A stretch of 64,000 nucleotides of DNA from Bacteroidetes bacterium SW_9_63_38 (GCA_003022435.1 PXUA01000006.1:62001-126000); one strand, 5' to 3'. Shown: positions 53,420 through 61,500, counted from the first letter of the stretch. The notes: generated by a model from the letters alone, not told the origin. A program made the numbers and translations.

Positions 53420-54928
53420 CTACGATTGCATGGAACGGGGGAGCAGCGCGCGTTCCAGGCCCTCCAGCAGGCTGAGGGCGAGGAGAGTGAGCACGCCCGC
53501 CGGGACGGTGCCCTCCAGAATAAGGCCGAGGTTGGCCCGCCGGATGCCGGTGAGGATGGGCTGTCCGTAGCCGCCCGCGCCGATGAGGGCCCCCAGCGTG
53601 GCCGCGCCGATGTTGATGACGACGGCAATTTTGAGGCCGCCGAGGATCGAGCGCGCGGCCATCGGCAACTCGATGCGCCACAGCTTGGCCCCGGCGGGCA
53701 GGCCGAGGGCGTCCGCCGACTCCAGCAGGGGCGGTGAGAGATCCTTCAGGCCCGTGTACGTTGTCCATACGATGGGCAGCAGGCTGTAGAGTACGAGCGC
53801 CGTGACGGCGGGCACGCGGCCCAGACCCAGCGGCGGGACCATCATCGCCAGGAGGGCCAGGGCGGGGATGGTATAGATGACGCCTATGACCGTGAGGATG
53901 GTGGGACCGAGAAATCGCCGCTTCGCGGCCACGATGCCGAGCGGGATGCCGAGAAGAATGGCGAGGCCGAGCGAGAGGCCGACGAGCACGAGGTGGTCGG
54001 CGGTGTATCGCCGCAGTCGCTCCCAGCGCGTGTCCGGGTCGGCGGTGGTTGCGAGGCCGAACGTTCGGTTGACGAAGCGAGCGGCCACCTGGCTTCCGTC
54101 GGTCTGGTCGATTTTCGCGCGGGCGTTCAGGACCTGCATCGTATCTGCCGGGATCCGGTCCTCGAGACGTCTAAGGGTCGAAATTGCACCGGGGACGCGT
54201 GTTTGGAGGTCACGCCGGTACAAGAATACAGCCTTGTAGGTCGGAAAGTACTGTTTCGTGTCGCGCAATACGCGAAGGTCGTATCGCTTGATCTCGGCGT
54301 CGGTGGCGTAGAGGTCGATGACGTCGAGTTGACCGGTGGCGAGGCCGCGGTAGGCGAGATCGTGGTCCACGCCGCGGGCCGTGTGGGAAAGATTGTAGGT
54401 GCGCTTCAGGGACGGCCAGCCGTCGGCCCGGTCCATGAACTCGTTGGAGAAGCCGAGTCGGAGGTCCGGGTGGGCGCGCAGGTCCCGGATCGTTTCGATG
54501 TCCAGTGAGTCGGCGTGATCGGCCCGCATGCCCAGCGCGTAGGTGTTGTTGAAGCCGATGGGGGCGGTCATGCCCACGCCGATCTCGGCCAGCGCGGCAC
54601 GGAAGCTGTCCGGGTGCGGGGGAATGGAGCGGTCGGCCAGGATTTCCAGCCGGAGCGTACCGGTGTATTCGGGGTAGGCGTCGATATCGCCCCGCACGAG
54701 GGCCTCCCAGAGGAAGCGAGAGCCGCCCAGTTCTTCGCGGTGGGTGGCGGGGATGCTCTGTGCCTGCAACAGATGAGTGCCCATCCAGCCCAGGAGGACG
54801 TTCTCGGTGAACTTTTTGGAGCCGATTGTAAGCGTTGAGTCTTTGTCCTGACCCTGTGCTGGGGCTGTGAGCAGTGCCAGCACGATCAGGATCGAGAATC
54901 GAGGATCGAGAATCGAAGGTGTGTTCAT
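53420..54928 (-). CDS. osmoprotectant ABC importer, fused binding protein and permease
   Basis: A 502-residue fusion. After a signal peptide (FSILIVLALLTAPAQGQ) comes an OpuC-type solute-binding domain (LTIGSKKFTENVLLGWMGTH, then YPEYTGTL, DIDAYPEY and IDLYATDAEIKRYDL; about 28-290), then a BPD-type permease (about 300-495) with LVGLSLGLAILLGIPLGIVA, TIPALALLAMM and the EAA-like loop ESADALGLPAGAKLWRIELP. Many relatives carry the binding domain at the C-terminus, so this order is less common. It probably imports glycine betaine, choline or a similar compatible solute. The first 15 codons are made of repeat words. Confidence 0.88.
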   Translation of the reverse strand: MNTPSILDPRFSILIVLALLTAPAQGQDKDSTLTIGSKKFTENVLLGWMGTHLLQAQSIPATHREELGGSRFLWEALVRGDIDAYPEYTGTLRLEILADRSIPPHPDSFRAALAEIGVGMTAPIGFNNTYALGMRADHADSLDIETIRDLRAHPDLRLGFSNEFMDRADGWPSLKRTYNLSHTARGVDHDLAYRGLATGQLDVIDLYATDAEIKRYDLRVLRDTKQYFPTYKAVFLYRRDLQTRVPGAISTLRRLEDRIPADTMQVLNARAKIDQTDGSQVAARFVNRTFGLATTADPDTRWERLRRYTADHLVLVGLSLGLAILLGIPLGIVAAKRRFLGPTILTVIGVIYTIPALALLAMMVPPLGLGRVPAVTALVLYSLLPIVWTTYTGLKDLSPPLLESADALGLPAGAKLWRIELPMAARSILGGLKIAVVINIGAATLGALIGAGGYGQPILTGIRRANLGLILEGTVPAGVLTLLALSLLEGLERALLPRSMQS

Positions 54929-54975
54929 GAGATGGGAAAAGTAGAAGTACTTCGATTCTATTCTCGATTCTCGTC
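54884..54975. repeat. GATCGAGAATCGAGGATCGAG repeat spanning two gene ends
   Basis: Words of the form GGATCGAGAATCGA (54884-54919) are mirrored by TTCGATTCTATTCTCGATTC (54949-54975). The left part encodes SILDPRFSIL in the signal peptide of the permease fusion, and the right part overlaps the last codons of the ATPase gene. Confidence 0.75.
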
Positions 54976-55713
54976 GCCGAGGTGATCGAGCGGGGCGCGC
55001 TGGACATCGATAAAGTCGGTGACGAACGTGGAGGCGGGGTCGTGGACGAGGGCGGGCATCGGATCCTGTTGTTCGATGGCGCCGTCGCGGAGGAGCACCA
55101 AGTGGTCGCCGAAGAAGCCGGCTTCGCCGATGTCGTGAGTGACGAAGACGACTGTTTTACCGAGGCGGCGGAAGATGGTGCGGAGGTCGTCCTGAAGGTC
55201 GGCACGGACCATGGGGTCGAGAGCGCCGAGCGGCTCGTCGAGTAGAAGCACGTCGGGGTCGAGGAGAAGGGCGCGCATGAGGCTTACGCGCTGCCGCTGC
55301 CCGCCGGATAGCTCGCTCGGGGACTGCGAGAGCCGGTCCGGGTTCAGTTGCACCAGGTCCGTTAATTCGTTCAGACGAGCATCGATGCGGGCCTGCGACC
55401 AGCCGAAGTGGTGGGCCATGAGTGCGGCGTTGTCCCGGCCCGTGAGGTGCGGAAAGAGGCCGCCCTCCTGGATGACGTAGCCCATGCGGTGGCGGAGGGC
55501 CTGCACGTTTGCGTCGGAGAGGGGCTGCCCGTTGACGGTGACTGTGCCCGCGTCCGGCGTGATGAGGCCGATCATGAGTCGCAGTAGCGTGGACTTGCCG
55601 CTCCCAGACGGGCCGATGAGGACCGTTGTTTGTTGCGGCGGCACCTGCAGGGAGAGGGTCCGCACGGCGACCTCGTTTTCGTATTCCTTCCGAACCCCAT
55701 CGAGTGTAATCAT
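54958..55713 (-). CDS. osmoprotectant ABC importer ATPase
   Basis: A 251-residue ABC ATPase of the OpuA/OpuC group. It has Walker A GPSGSGKST, Q-loop VIQEGGLFPH, signature ELSGGQRQRV, Walker B VLLLDEPLGALD and H-loop VTHDIGEA. Start at Met 55713 (MITLDGVRKEYEN); the frame is open much further upstream, but only because it runs antisense through the tRNA gene. No CBS domains are present at the C-terminus. It pairs with the permease fusion that begins 29 bp downstream. Confidence 0.92.
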   Translation of the reverse strand: MITLDGVRKEYENEVAVRTLSLQVPPQQTTVLIGPSGSGKSTLLRLMIGLITPDAGTVTVNGQPLSDANVQALRHRMGYVIQEGGLFPHLTGRDNAALMAHHFGWSQARIDARLNELTDLVQLNPDRLSQSPSELSGGQRQRVSLMRALLLDPDVLLLDEPLGALDPMVRADLQDDLRTIFRRLGKTVVFVTHDIGEAGFFGDHLVLLRDGAIEQQDPMPALVHDPASTFVTDFIDVQRAPLDHLGDENRE

Positions 55714-55881
55714 AGCGTGGGTGGCGGAGACGGGCGGCGGAGCGACGATCCCGGGAGGCGCGGCCGCGGGTAGGCATTGCGTTAATCGGTCGTGAAAGCC
55801 CCCCGGGAGGGGATCTTTGGCCCGACAACAAACGTGAGGACGTTTCCGGAAAATAAGCTGGACAAAATGGCTCGCTTCCAG

Positions 55882-55954
55882 GCCAACGTAGCTCAGTTGG
55901 TAGAGCAGTCCCCTCGTAAGGGACAGGTCACCGGTTCGAGTCCGGTCGTTGGCT
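55882..55954 (+). tRNA. tRNA-Thr (anticodon CGU)
   Basis: A complete cloverleaf: acceptor GCCAACG / CGTTGGC, D-arm GCTC-AGTTGGTA-GAGC, anticodon arm GTCCC-CTCGTAA-GGGAC with anticodon CGT, T-arm ACCGG-TTCGAGT-CCGGT, discriminator T. The CCA end is not encoded. It reads ACG codons. Confidence 0.97.
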
Positions 55955-56106
55955 CTTCGCGTCCCGCACACGGCGCCTCCGATTGTGTCCTACCGTCGCC
56001 GGTGGGACGCTCTTTTCCTGGCCCTCTCGGAGATTTACTGGCCTTCTTGGAGACCGGAAGGCGCGCTGAGGGCCAGAACCGTATCAGGCGTTGCTCTTCA
56101 GGGGCG

Positions 56107-56361
56107 TTATGTGCGATTCTGCTCCGATGTGCGGTCCTGCTCCGCGCGAGCCACCTCTTCCCCGCTCGGCGTGCAGCAGACCTCGACCCCGTCCTCCACG
56201 ACGACGAGGTTCTTTTGGGAGAGGGACTGGACGGCTTCCTGGACCGCCCGCGGGCCCGTGCCGATGGCCCGAACGAGTGCGTAGAGATCGGCATTGCCTT
56301 CCGCGTGGACGGCTTGTAGAACGGCCGACTCCGTGTCGTCGAGAGACGGGGAATTGCTCAT
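56107..56361 (-). CDS. small winged-helix-like protein
   Basis: An 84-residue protein, MSNSPSLDDTESAVLQAVHA, with helices and a wing-like end (SLSQKNLVVVEDGVEVCCTP) that suggest a minimal winged helix such as those in MarR-like or DUF-type DNA-binding proteins. The C-terminus is charged. No named family is recognised. It precedes, on the same strand, nothing else in the window; the SpoIIAA-like gene lies upstream of it. Confidence 0.55.
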   Translation of the reverse strand: MSNSPSLDDTESAVLQAVHAEGNADLYALVRAIGTGPRAVQEAVQSLSQKNLVVVEDGVEVCCTPSGEEVARAEQDRTSEQNRT

Positions 56362-56410
56362 GCTGATACGGGAATGGATTCCTACCGATTTCGGATCGAG
56401 CCACTCTGGG

Positions 56411-56440
56411 ATTCCTAGGATCTCAGATCTCCAGGATCTT
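56411..56440. repeat. GGATCTCAGATCTCC word block
   Basis: TCCTAGGATCTCAGATCTCC followed by AGGATCTTG contains overlapping small palindromes and repeats of the GGATCT word, between two minus-strand genes. Confidence 0.5.
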
Positions 56441-56509
56441 GCCGGACGAGTCCGGCTGATCTCCTCACACGGAGAATGTTGTTGACCTCCCTGTGCACAG
56501 ATCAGCAAC

Positions 56510-56941
56510 CTACTCGTCGTCCCCGTCCTGGGCACCTGCCTGCGGATCCGACACGCTTCCGGGGCCGATGCCGGGCACGTCCATGTCGCCTCGAATCCAG
56601 TCTAGGGCCTCCTCGCGGTCCTCGTCGTCGTAGGCTTGAATCTGCGACATCGGGAACAGCAGCTCGATCTTGTCCATCAGTGGCTCCCAGACATCGGTGC
56701 CGATCAGGGCGACCTTATCTAGGTCCTGCAGGTAGCGGATGTCGAGGGACAGCTCCTCCCACGTTTCCTCGGGCTCCCAACCGTCGACGTCGTTGATCTC
56801 GAGGACGAGGCGAGTCGTCGTGTGGGCTTCCATCTCCTGGTGGAGGCGCGAGACGAACGTGTCAAAGTCCTCTTCAGTGAGGGTGTTTGAGAGCCGGAAG
56901 CCGATGATGTTGGTATCCGGAAGGTCCAGAAGTTCGTGCAT
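56510..56941 (-). CDS. SpoIIAA-like (STAS-type) protein
   Basis: A 143-residue protein with the STAS/SpoIIAA-like alternation: NIIGFRLSNTLTEEDFDTFV, TTRLVLEINDVDGWEPEETW, VALIGTDVWEPLMDKIELLF and the C-terminal DDEDREEALDWIRG. The last 25 residues are Gly/Asp-rich. Proteins of this type (DUF3478-like) may bind lipids or act as anti-anti-sigma-like switches, but no function is established. It is followed on the same strand by the small winged-helix-like gene. Confidence 0.75.
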   Translation of the reverse strand: MHELLDLPDTNIIGFRLSNTLTEEDFDTFVSRLHQEMEAHTTTRLVLEINDVDGWEPEETWEELSLDIRYLQDLDKVALIGTDVWEPLMDKIELLFPMSQIQAYDDEDREEALDWIRGDMDVPGIGPGSVSDPQAGAQDGDDE

Positions 56942-57072
56942 AGGCAGCAGATCGGGGGTTAAGGAGCGAACAGAACGAATACGGCAAGTTGAAACAGCAC
57001 CATGACATCGAGTACGAGGGCGGGGGCGGTCTGTTCGAGCGGCTTCGCGAAATCCGTTTGGGGACTGGGGGG

Positions 57073-57132
57073 GTTATGAGTTGATGAGTTGTGAGTTGGT
57101 GGGGGGGTGAGTTGTACGTTGGGGGGGAGGCA
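57073..57132. repeat. GAGTTGATGAGTTGTGAGTTGG word-repeat block
   Basis: Variants of ATGAGTTGATGAGTTGTGAG run into G-tracts (GGTGGGGGGGTGAGTTG, then GTTGGGGGGG). It lies on the 3' side of the HTH-citrate synthase gene and would appear C-rich in its mRNA. Confidence 0.6.
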
Positions 57133-57165
57133 GGGTACTCGCTCTAGATGGGGGCGTGAGGTGTG

Positions 57166-58374
57166 TTATTCCGAGGGGGGAGGGGCGGGGCCGGTGTACT
57201 GGGCGCGGGGGCGGAGGACGTCGCCGTCCTCGTACTGCTCGACCATGTGGCCGGTCCAGCCCACCGTGCGGCCCAGGATGAATAGGAGCAGTGGGGCCTC
57301 GGACGGCAGGGTGAGAGCCCGGCCGAGGGCGACGAGGGCAAAATCGACGGCAGGCGGGTGCCCGAGGATGTCGGGGCCGACCTCCTGTGCGGCCCGGGCG
57401 AACGCGGTCCCGTCCGCGTCCGGAGCGACCTCCTGCAATCGATCTATCAGCAGCGCCGCCCGCGGGTCGCCGTTCGGATACAGCTGGTGGCCAAAGCCGG
57501 GGACCGTGTCGCCCCGTTGCAGCCGGGCGGCCACGGTGGCGCGGAGCTGGTCCGGCGTGCCGGCCTCGCGGAGCAGGGCGTCGATGCGGGCCGTGTTGCC
57601 GGTGTGGCGTTGGCCGCGAGCGGCCGAGAGGCCCGCGTTGACGGCGCCGTAGGGCGACGCGGCGGCAGAGGCCACGCTCCGCACGGTGAGGGCGGTCACG
57701 TTCAGCCCGTGGTCGGCGCAGAGCGCGAGGGCGGCGTTGAGGAGTGACGCGGTGCCCGGCCCCGTGCCCCAGGCGGCGTGCAGGCGCTCGGCCACCGAGC
57801 CTGTGCGGCTCGTTCCGGCGCGGCGTTCGATGAGGCTCGTGAGCAAAGAAAGAATGCGGATGCCCGTGTTCGTTACGCCGCGCTTAGAGAGATCGTAGGC
57901 CCGGTCGTCGGCCGCCTGGACCTGGGGTAGAAGCGTCTGCACGCGGTCCAGGACGGAGGCAGATTCGGCCACGGAATCGGGGGGTGGGATCGGAAGGGTC
58001 GCGTCGGCGAGGTTTATCCGATCCGTGCCCCGGTCCCAGAGGAGCGGGGCGACGGCTTCCAGGTCGTGCGACGTGGCCAGCGAGCAGGCGTCGTGGCCGC
58101 GATAGTAGAACCGCCCGTCGTTGATCAGCGTGAGGGCCGATTCCAGTACAGGCAGGCCCCAGTCGAGGGCCGTCCGGGCTGCCGTCTTGGGATCCTGGGT
58201 AAGCTGCTTTTTGCGCTGCAGCTGTTGGATGTCGTCGGCCCGGTAGCGACGAGTCCGGCGGCTGTCGTCGCTCGGCTCGGAGCGGACCAGGCCGCGGCTC
58301 ACGTAGGCGTAGAGCGTGTTTTTTGTGACATCGAGTGCCTCGGCGGCCTCGTCGGCGGTCAGGTGCTGGGGCAT
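57166..58374 (-). CDS. HTH-domain citrate synthase family protein
   Basis: A 402-residue fusion. Residues 1-50 form a MerR-like helix-turn-helix (LTADEAAEALDVTKNTLYAY, then RRTRRYRADDIQQL). The rest is a divergent citrate synthase fold with ALCADHGLNVTA (His), GFGHQLYPNGDPRA (His, but Gln replaces the usual Arg of GHRVY) and VDFALVALGRAL (Asp). The C-terminus ILGRTVGWTGHMVEQ and RPRAQYTG is canonical. Such fusions occur in other bacteria, but their role is unsettled; this may be a 2-methylcitrate/citrate enzyme, or a metabolite-sensing regulator. A palindrome lies in its upstream region. Confidence 0.85.
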   Translation of the reverse strand: MPQHLTADEAAEALDVTKNTLYAYVSRGLVRSEPSDDSRRTRRYRADDIQQLQRKKQLTQDPKTAARTALDWGLPVLESALTLINDGRFYYRGHDACSLATSHDLEAVAPLLWDRGTDRINLADATLPIPPPDSVAESASVLDRVQTLLPQVQAADDRAYDLSKRGVTNTGIRILSLLTSLIERRAGTSRTGSVAERLHAAWGTGPGTASLLNAALALCADHGLNVTALTVRSVASAAASPYGAVNAGLSAARGQRHTGNTARIDALLREAGTPDQLRATVAARLQRGDTVPGFGHQLYPNGDPRAALLIDRLQEVAPDADGTAFARAAQEVGPDILGHPPAVDFALVALGRALTLPSEAPLLLFILGRTVGWTGHMVEQYEDGDVLRPRAQYTGPAPPPSE

Positions 58375-58444
58375 TGGGTTCCGTGTTGAGGGTTTTGGGT
58401 TGGGCGTTCGGTCAAGGTGTTATGTTGACGTACTCCTCAATACA

Positions 58445-58460
58445 TTGATTCAAAAATCAA
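58445..58460. promoter_or_regulatory. candidate operator between HTH-citrate synthase and dinB
   Basis: TTGATT-CAAA-AATCAA is a perfect 6-bp inverted repeat in the divergent promoter space, in a locally AT-rich stretch. It is the kind of site a MerR/HTH dimer could bind, so the fusion protein may autoregulate. This is inference. Confidence 0.4.
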
Positions 58461-58531
58461 GATTGATAAGTGATCGGTCGTCGGCAATTATGGGGATGAC
58501 ACTGATTTTGCACACCCGCCCTCGCCGCGCC

Positions 58532-59008
58532 ATGTCTCCTACTCGCACTCCCGACGACCTCCAGCGCCTGTTCGACTACAACCGGTGGGCCAGTACCCGT
58601 CTGCTTGATGCAATGCGAGCAGCCGACGGTGTGCCCGACCGGGCCGTGGAACTGTACAGTCACGTGCTGCGCGCCCAGGACCTGTGGTACGGGCGCGTGG
58701 CGGGGACCGACCACGCCGACCTCGACCTCTGGACGACCGAGCCGCTGCCGGACTGCGCCGACCGGCTGTCGGCCAGTACGGAGCGCTGGCAGACGGTGCT
58801 CGATGAGCGCGTTCGGGACGGGGGGCTCGATCAGACCATCGACTACACGAATTCCAAAGGCACCCGCTACGAAAACACGCTGCGGGATCTCTGCACACAC
58901 GTCGTGAATCACGGCACGCACCACCGCTCGCAGATTGCGCTTGTGCTGCGCCGGGTCGAGATCGCGCCGCCCGCGACGGACTACATTTTTTACCTGCGGG
59001 CGCAGTGA
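58532..59008 (+). CDS. DinB family metal-binding protein
   Basis: A 158-residue four-helix bundle. The three metal-binding His are in ELYSHVLRAQDLWYG and VVNHGTHHRSQIA, with LFDYNRWASTRLLDAM at the start, all typical of DinB/YfiT-like hydrolases and thiol transferases. Met 58532 (MSPTRTPDDLQ) fits the family. Its role is unknown. It is divergent from the HTH-citrate synthase gene. Confidence 0.87.
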   Translation: MSPTRTPDDLQRLFDYNRWASTRLLDAMRAADGVPDRAVELYSHVLRAQDLWYGRVAGTDHADLDLWTTEPLPDCADRLSASTERWQTVLDERVRDGGLDQTIDYTNSKGTRYENTLRDLCTHVVNHGTHHRSQIALVLRRVEIAPPATDYIFYLRAQ

Positions 59009-59396
59009 GGAATGGGTATGTGGGTATTGCAGCGTCAATCGTCAATGTGCACGTTGGCCCGTGCCGTACGTATCTCCCGGTCTAATTCGTGAAGACGTGA
59101 CTCGTGACTGCTGACCCGGGAGTCCGCGTAACGCACAAGCGGCCTCACGCAATACGGATTACGCAATAGAATCGTCCGTCGATCAGCACTCCCGGACGGT
59201 TTTCCTTCCTCCCTTCCGTATACAGAATTAGCGTTGACAGTGCAGTATGTGGGCGACGCACGAGTGCGTTGACGCACAAGTGCGTCCAGGCCCATATGCT
59301 TGCCTCCATCCCGTCGCATCTACATCCCGGAATTTTACTGCCGGATTCGATCTCACTTTGCATCTGCTCGCTCTTCTCCAATTTCAGGACGTACCA
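59009..59396. other. 390-bp intergenic region with repeats
   Basis: No gene is seen. It contains looser ACGTGACTCGTGACTGCTGA and CACGCAATACGGATTACGCA words (59096-59170), the theme of the sdhD-sdhA spacer, and a pair of tandem palindromes (59255-59286). Confidence 0.5.
59255..59286. repeat. two tandem 16-bp palindromes
   Basis: GACGCACGAGTGCGTT is followed directly by GACGCACAAGTGCGTC. Each half is GACGCAC-NN-GTGCGT(T/C). The layout resembles the four-unit array at 18618. Confidence 0.8.
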
Positions 59397-59957
59397 TGAC
59401 TGCTCGCTCCATCGCTATTTTCGCCGCTCTTCTCGTCATTCCGGGACTGGTGTGCACCCAGAAGCCTCCCGACGGGACCCCATCGATGCCTTGAGGCACC
59501 CCGAAAGTGTTGCGGCGTCGCCGGACGGCTCCTTCTTCTACACCACGAACATCGGTGATAACCTCGCGCCGTCGACAAAAGACGGCGATGGATTTATTAC
59601 CCGCCTTGCCGCCGACGGGTCTGTCGACACGCGTCGGTTTGTGCCGGCGCCTTCCAGCGACGCCCCCTCCACGTCCCAAAGGGCACCGTCATGCTCGACG
59701 GACACCTCTACACGGCCGACATTGATCGGATCGTGGGCTTTAACCGGTCGACCCGGGAGCAGAGCGCAGAGATTGACCTTGCGGCGCATGGCGTCACGTT
59801 CGTGAAAGACATCGCGGTCGGGGGCGAGCAGGCGCTGTTTGCGTCGGCCACCAAGCAGGGACGGGTCTACCGCATTGATCCGGCGTCGGGCACCGCGACG
59901 GCGCTCGACGTAGACGTGCCGGGCGTGAACGGCCTCGCGTGCGCCCGAGGCGACTAG
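59397..59957 (+). pseudogene. broken exported beta-propeller (SMP-30/NHL-like) protein
   Basis: The signal peptide MTARSIAIFAALLVIPGLVC opens the gene. The propeller part then continues in other frames: RHPESVAASPDGSFFYTTNI with GDGFITRLAADGSVD, and after another shift GTVMLDGHLYTADIDRIVGF with KDIAVGGEQALFASATKQGR and VYRIDPASGTATALDVDVPG, ending prematurely at NGLACARGD. At least two frameshifts and a 3' truncation are present. Intact relatives carry more propeller blades. The original function is unknown. Confidence 0.8.
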
Positions 59958-60037
59958 AAGCCGTATGCCGTCACGTTCGGGGGCCGAAGAAGGGCGGGCT
60001 CCGCACCGTCAGAAGCTGTAAGGTCCAAAATAGACGT

Positions 60038-60069
60038 GGGACTGTGGAACGCTATCGTTCCACAGTCCC
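60038..60069. terminator. 14-bp perfect inverted repeat
   Basis: GGGACTGTGGAACG (60038-60051) and CGTTCCACAGTCCC (60056-60069) flank the loop CTAT. It lies between two convergent genes. There is no T-run, so it may be a bidirectional terminator or a scar of mobile DNA. Confidence 0.7.
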
Positions 60070-60104
60070 GCTTGGCCTCTGCCCCTTTCGTCCCCGGACG
60101 CGTC

Positions 60105-60653
60105 CTACTCATCGTCCATCATGTCGAACATAGACGGATTCTGATTCTGCAGCATGGTCCGGCTCGGTGTCTTCGCGTCTTCCTCCTCGGCATCGGGCTG
60201 ATCGTCACCGGACGGAAGATCCATGTGAGCCTGGAGGCGCTCGAGCGTGTCGTGGAGGCCGGAGTTCTCTGTCTGGTTCTCCTCCTCTTTCTCCGTAAGG
60301 TCCTGGAGGCGCTCACTGGCGGACCGCAGGCTCTCCACAATGTTGGGCGCATCGGAGCGGTCGGACGCCTCGTCCTCGGGGTCGTCGGTCGATCTCGGCC
60401 CCTTGTCCGATACGTCCACGGAGGGCGACCGGGAGGCGCCACCGCCCGACTCCTCAGGAAGCGACGGCGTTTCGTCAACACCCCGCATCTGAGCCGTGAT
60501 GATCGATCGAAGGAGATGGCCGACGGACAGACCGCGGTCGGAAGCCGTCTGTTCGAGCCACTCAATTTGCTCCGGCGTCAGTTCCACCTGAAGCGAGTCG
60601 AACTCGTCAGTATGATCGAACGCGTCGGTAGCGGGAACCTGCATCTCGGACAT
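60105..60653 (-). CDS. ribbon-helix-helix-like protein with long acidic tail
   Basis: A 182-residue protein. Residues 15-55 (LQVELTPEQIEWLEQTASDR, then LSVGHLLRSIITAQ) look like a CopG-type ribbon-helix-helix. The rest is acidic and Ser/Pro-rich with a short helical, heptad-like piece (NIVESLRSASERLQDLTEKE), ending QNQNPSMFDMMDDE. I would expect a DNA-binding regulator, but no partner gene is visible. Start is set at Met 60653; an alternative Met lies 4 codons upstream. Confidence 0.65.
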   Translation of the reverse strand: MSEMQVPATDAFDHTDEFDSLQVELTPEQIEWLEQTASDRGLSVGHLLRSIITAQMRGVDETPSLPEESGGGASRSPSVDVSDKGPRSTDDPEDEASDRSDAPNIVESLRSASERLQDLTEKEEENQTENSGLHDTLERLQAHMDLPSGDDQPDAEEEDAKTPSRTMLQNQNPSMFDMMDDE

Positions 60654-60885
60654 AATAGGACGCAACAGTGGTAAAGGGGCTCCGGGGTATAGGGACCCGG
60701 ATCAATGCACTGCAGTAAATTCGGCAGTGCGGAGGTAGTTGTATCGAGGTATTGACGATTTTCGCGGTTTGTAACCGGAGCGTGAATGATGCTCGTGTCC
60801 CCCTGTATTTCCGCGAATTCGGGGGAATCGGCGTGTCCGGACTACCATCCGTTGCGCGTGCACGGGCGGAGAATGGTTTCCCGCT

Positions 60886-61281
60886 CTACTCATACACCAT
60901 CTCTTTCAGCAGCGACGGAGGCTGACGGTCGTCCACGAAGGCGCGGCCTTCCTCCTCGCCCTGCTCGCGGACCTCGACAAGGTCGGGCTCGCTCGTCACA
61001 GCCCCGTCGAAGACGATGCCCGTGGCGATGTCGGCCAGGCGTTGGCCGAGGTCGCCGTCACTGGGGAGGCCCTGTCGGCAGCCGCGCTCGATGGTGCGAA
61101 TCGTGTGGTTGCCTACGGAGTTGCCGAGGGCCCGGCTTACGCCCGCCGCAAAGCCCACCACGTAGGCACCGGGCTTGGTTTTGAGCAGCGTCGGGACGTG
61201 GTCGCCGGGCAGGTCGCCTACCTGGAGGCGGAGGCCGTCGGCGACCGTCTCGATGGCGTCGTCGGAGTGGTCGTTGGACAT
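60886..61281 (-). CDS. conserved-looking protein of unknown function
   Basis: A 131-residue protein, MSNDHSDDAIETVADGLRLQ, with a Gly-rich middle (GAYVVGFAAGVSRALGNSVG) and an acidic C-terminal half (GIVFDGAVTSEPDLVEVREQ). I recognise no family. Codon use and acidity are like the surrounding real genes, so I regard it as genuine. It is a single gene. Confidence 0.55.
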   Translation of the reverse strand: MSNDHSDDAIETVADGLRLQVGDLPGDHVPTLLKTKPGAYVVGFAAGVSRALGNSVGNHTIRTIERGCRQGLPSDGDLGQRLADIATGIVFDGAVTSEPDLVEVREQGEEEGRAFVDDRQPPSLLKEMVYE

Positions 61282-61459
61282 GTGGAGGCGGAGGGGGATG
61301 CGGAAGAACCGAAAGCGACTGCTCTACGGCTGCGGGCCGGGGGCGTTCGATAGAAACTGCGTGTAGATTACGCGATGACGGTTGTACAAGGAGGGAAAGA
61401 GGGCAGAGAGCGTTATTCCTTGCGCGTTCTATGAAGAATTTATGACAAGACATTTTCTA

Positions 61460-61500
61460 TTGACAGTATGTCAAAAACGTATCCGTTGACGCTGTGTCAG
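61460..61500. promoter_or_regulatory. direct-repeated TTGAC/TGTCA palindromes
   Basis: TTGACAGTATGTCAA (61460-61474) is a perfect 6-bp inverted repeat around GTA. A degenerate copy, TTGACGCTGTGTCAG, lies at 61486-61500, 26 bp later, about 2.5 helical turns. It could bind two dimers of a TetR- or MarR-like repressor, upstream of the NTF2-like pseudogene. Confidence 0.4.

Noticed and set aside
55714-55971. An 86-residue N-terminal extension of the osmoprotectant ATPase
   Set aside because: It reads antisense through tRNA-Thr, giving the well-known RTRTGDLSLTRGLLYQL artefact.
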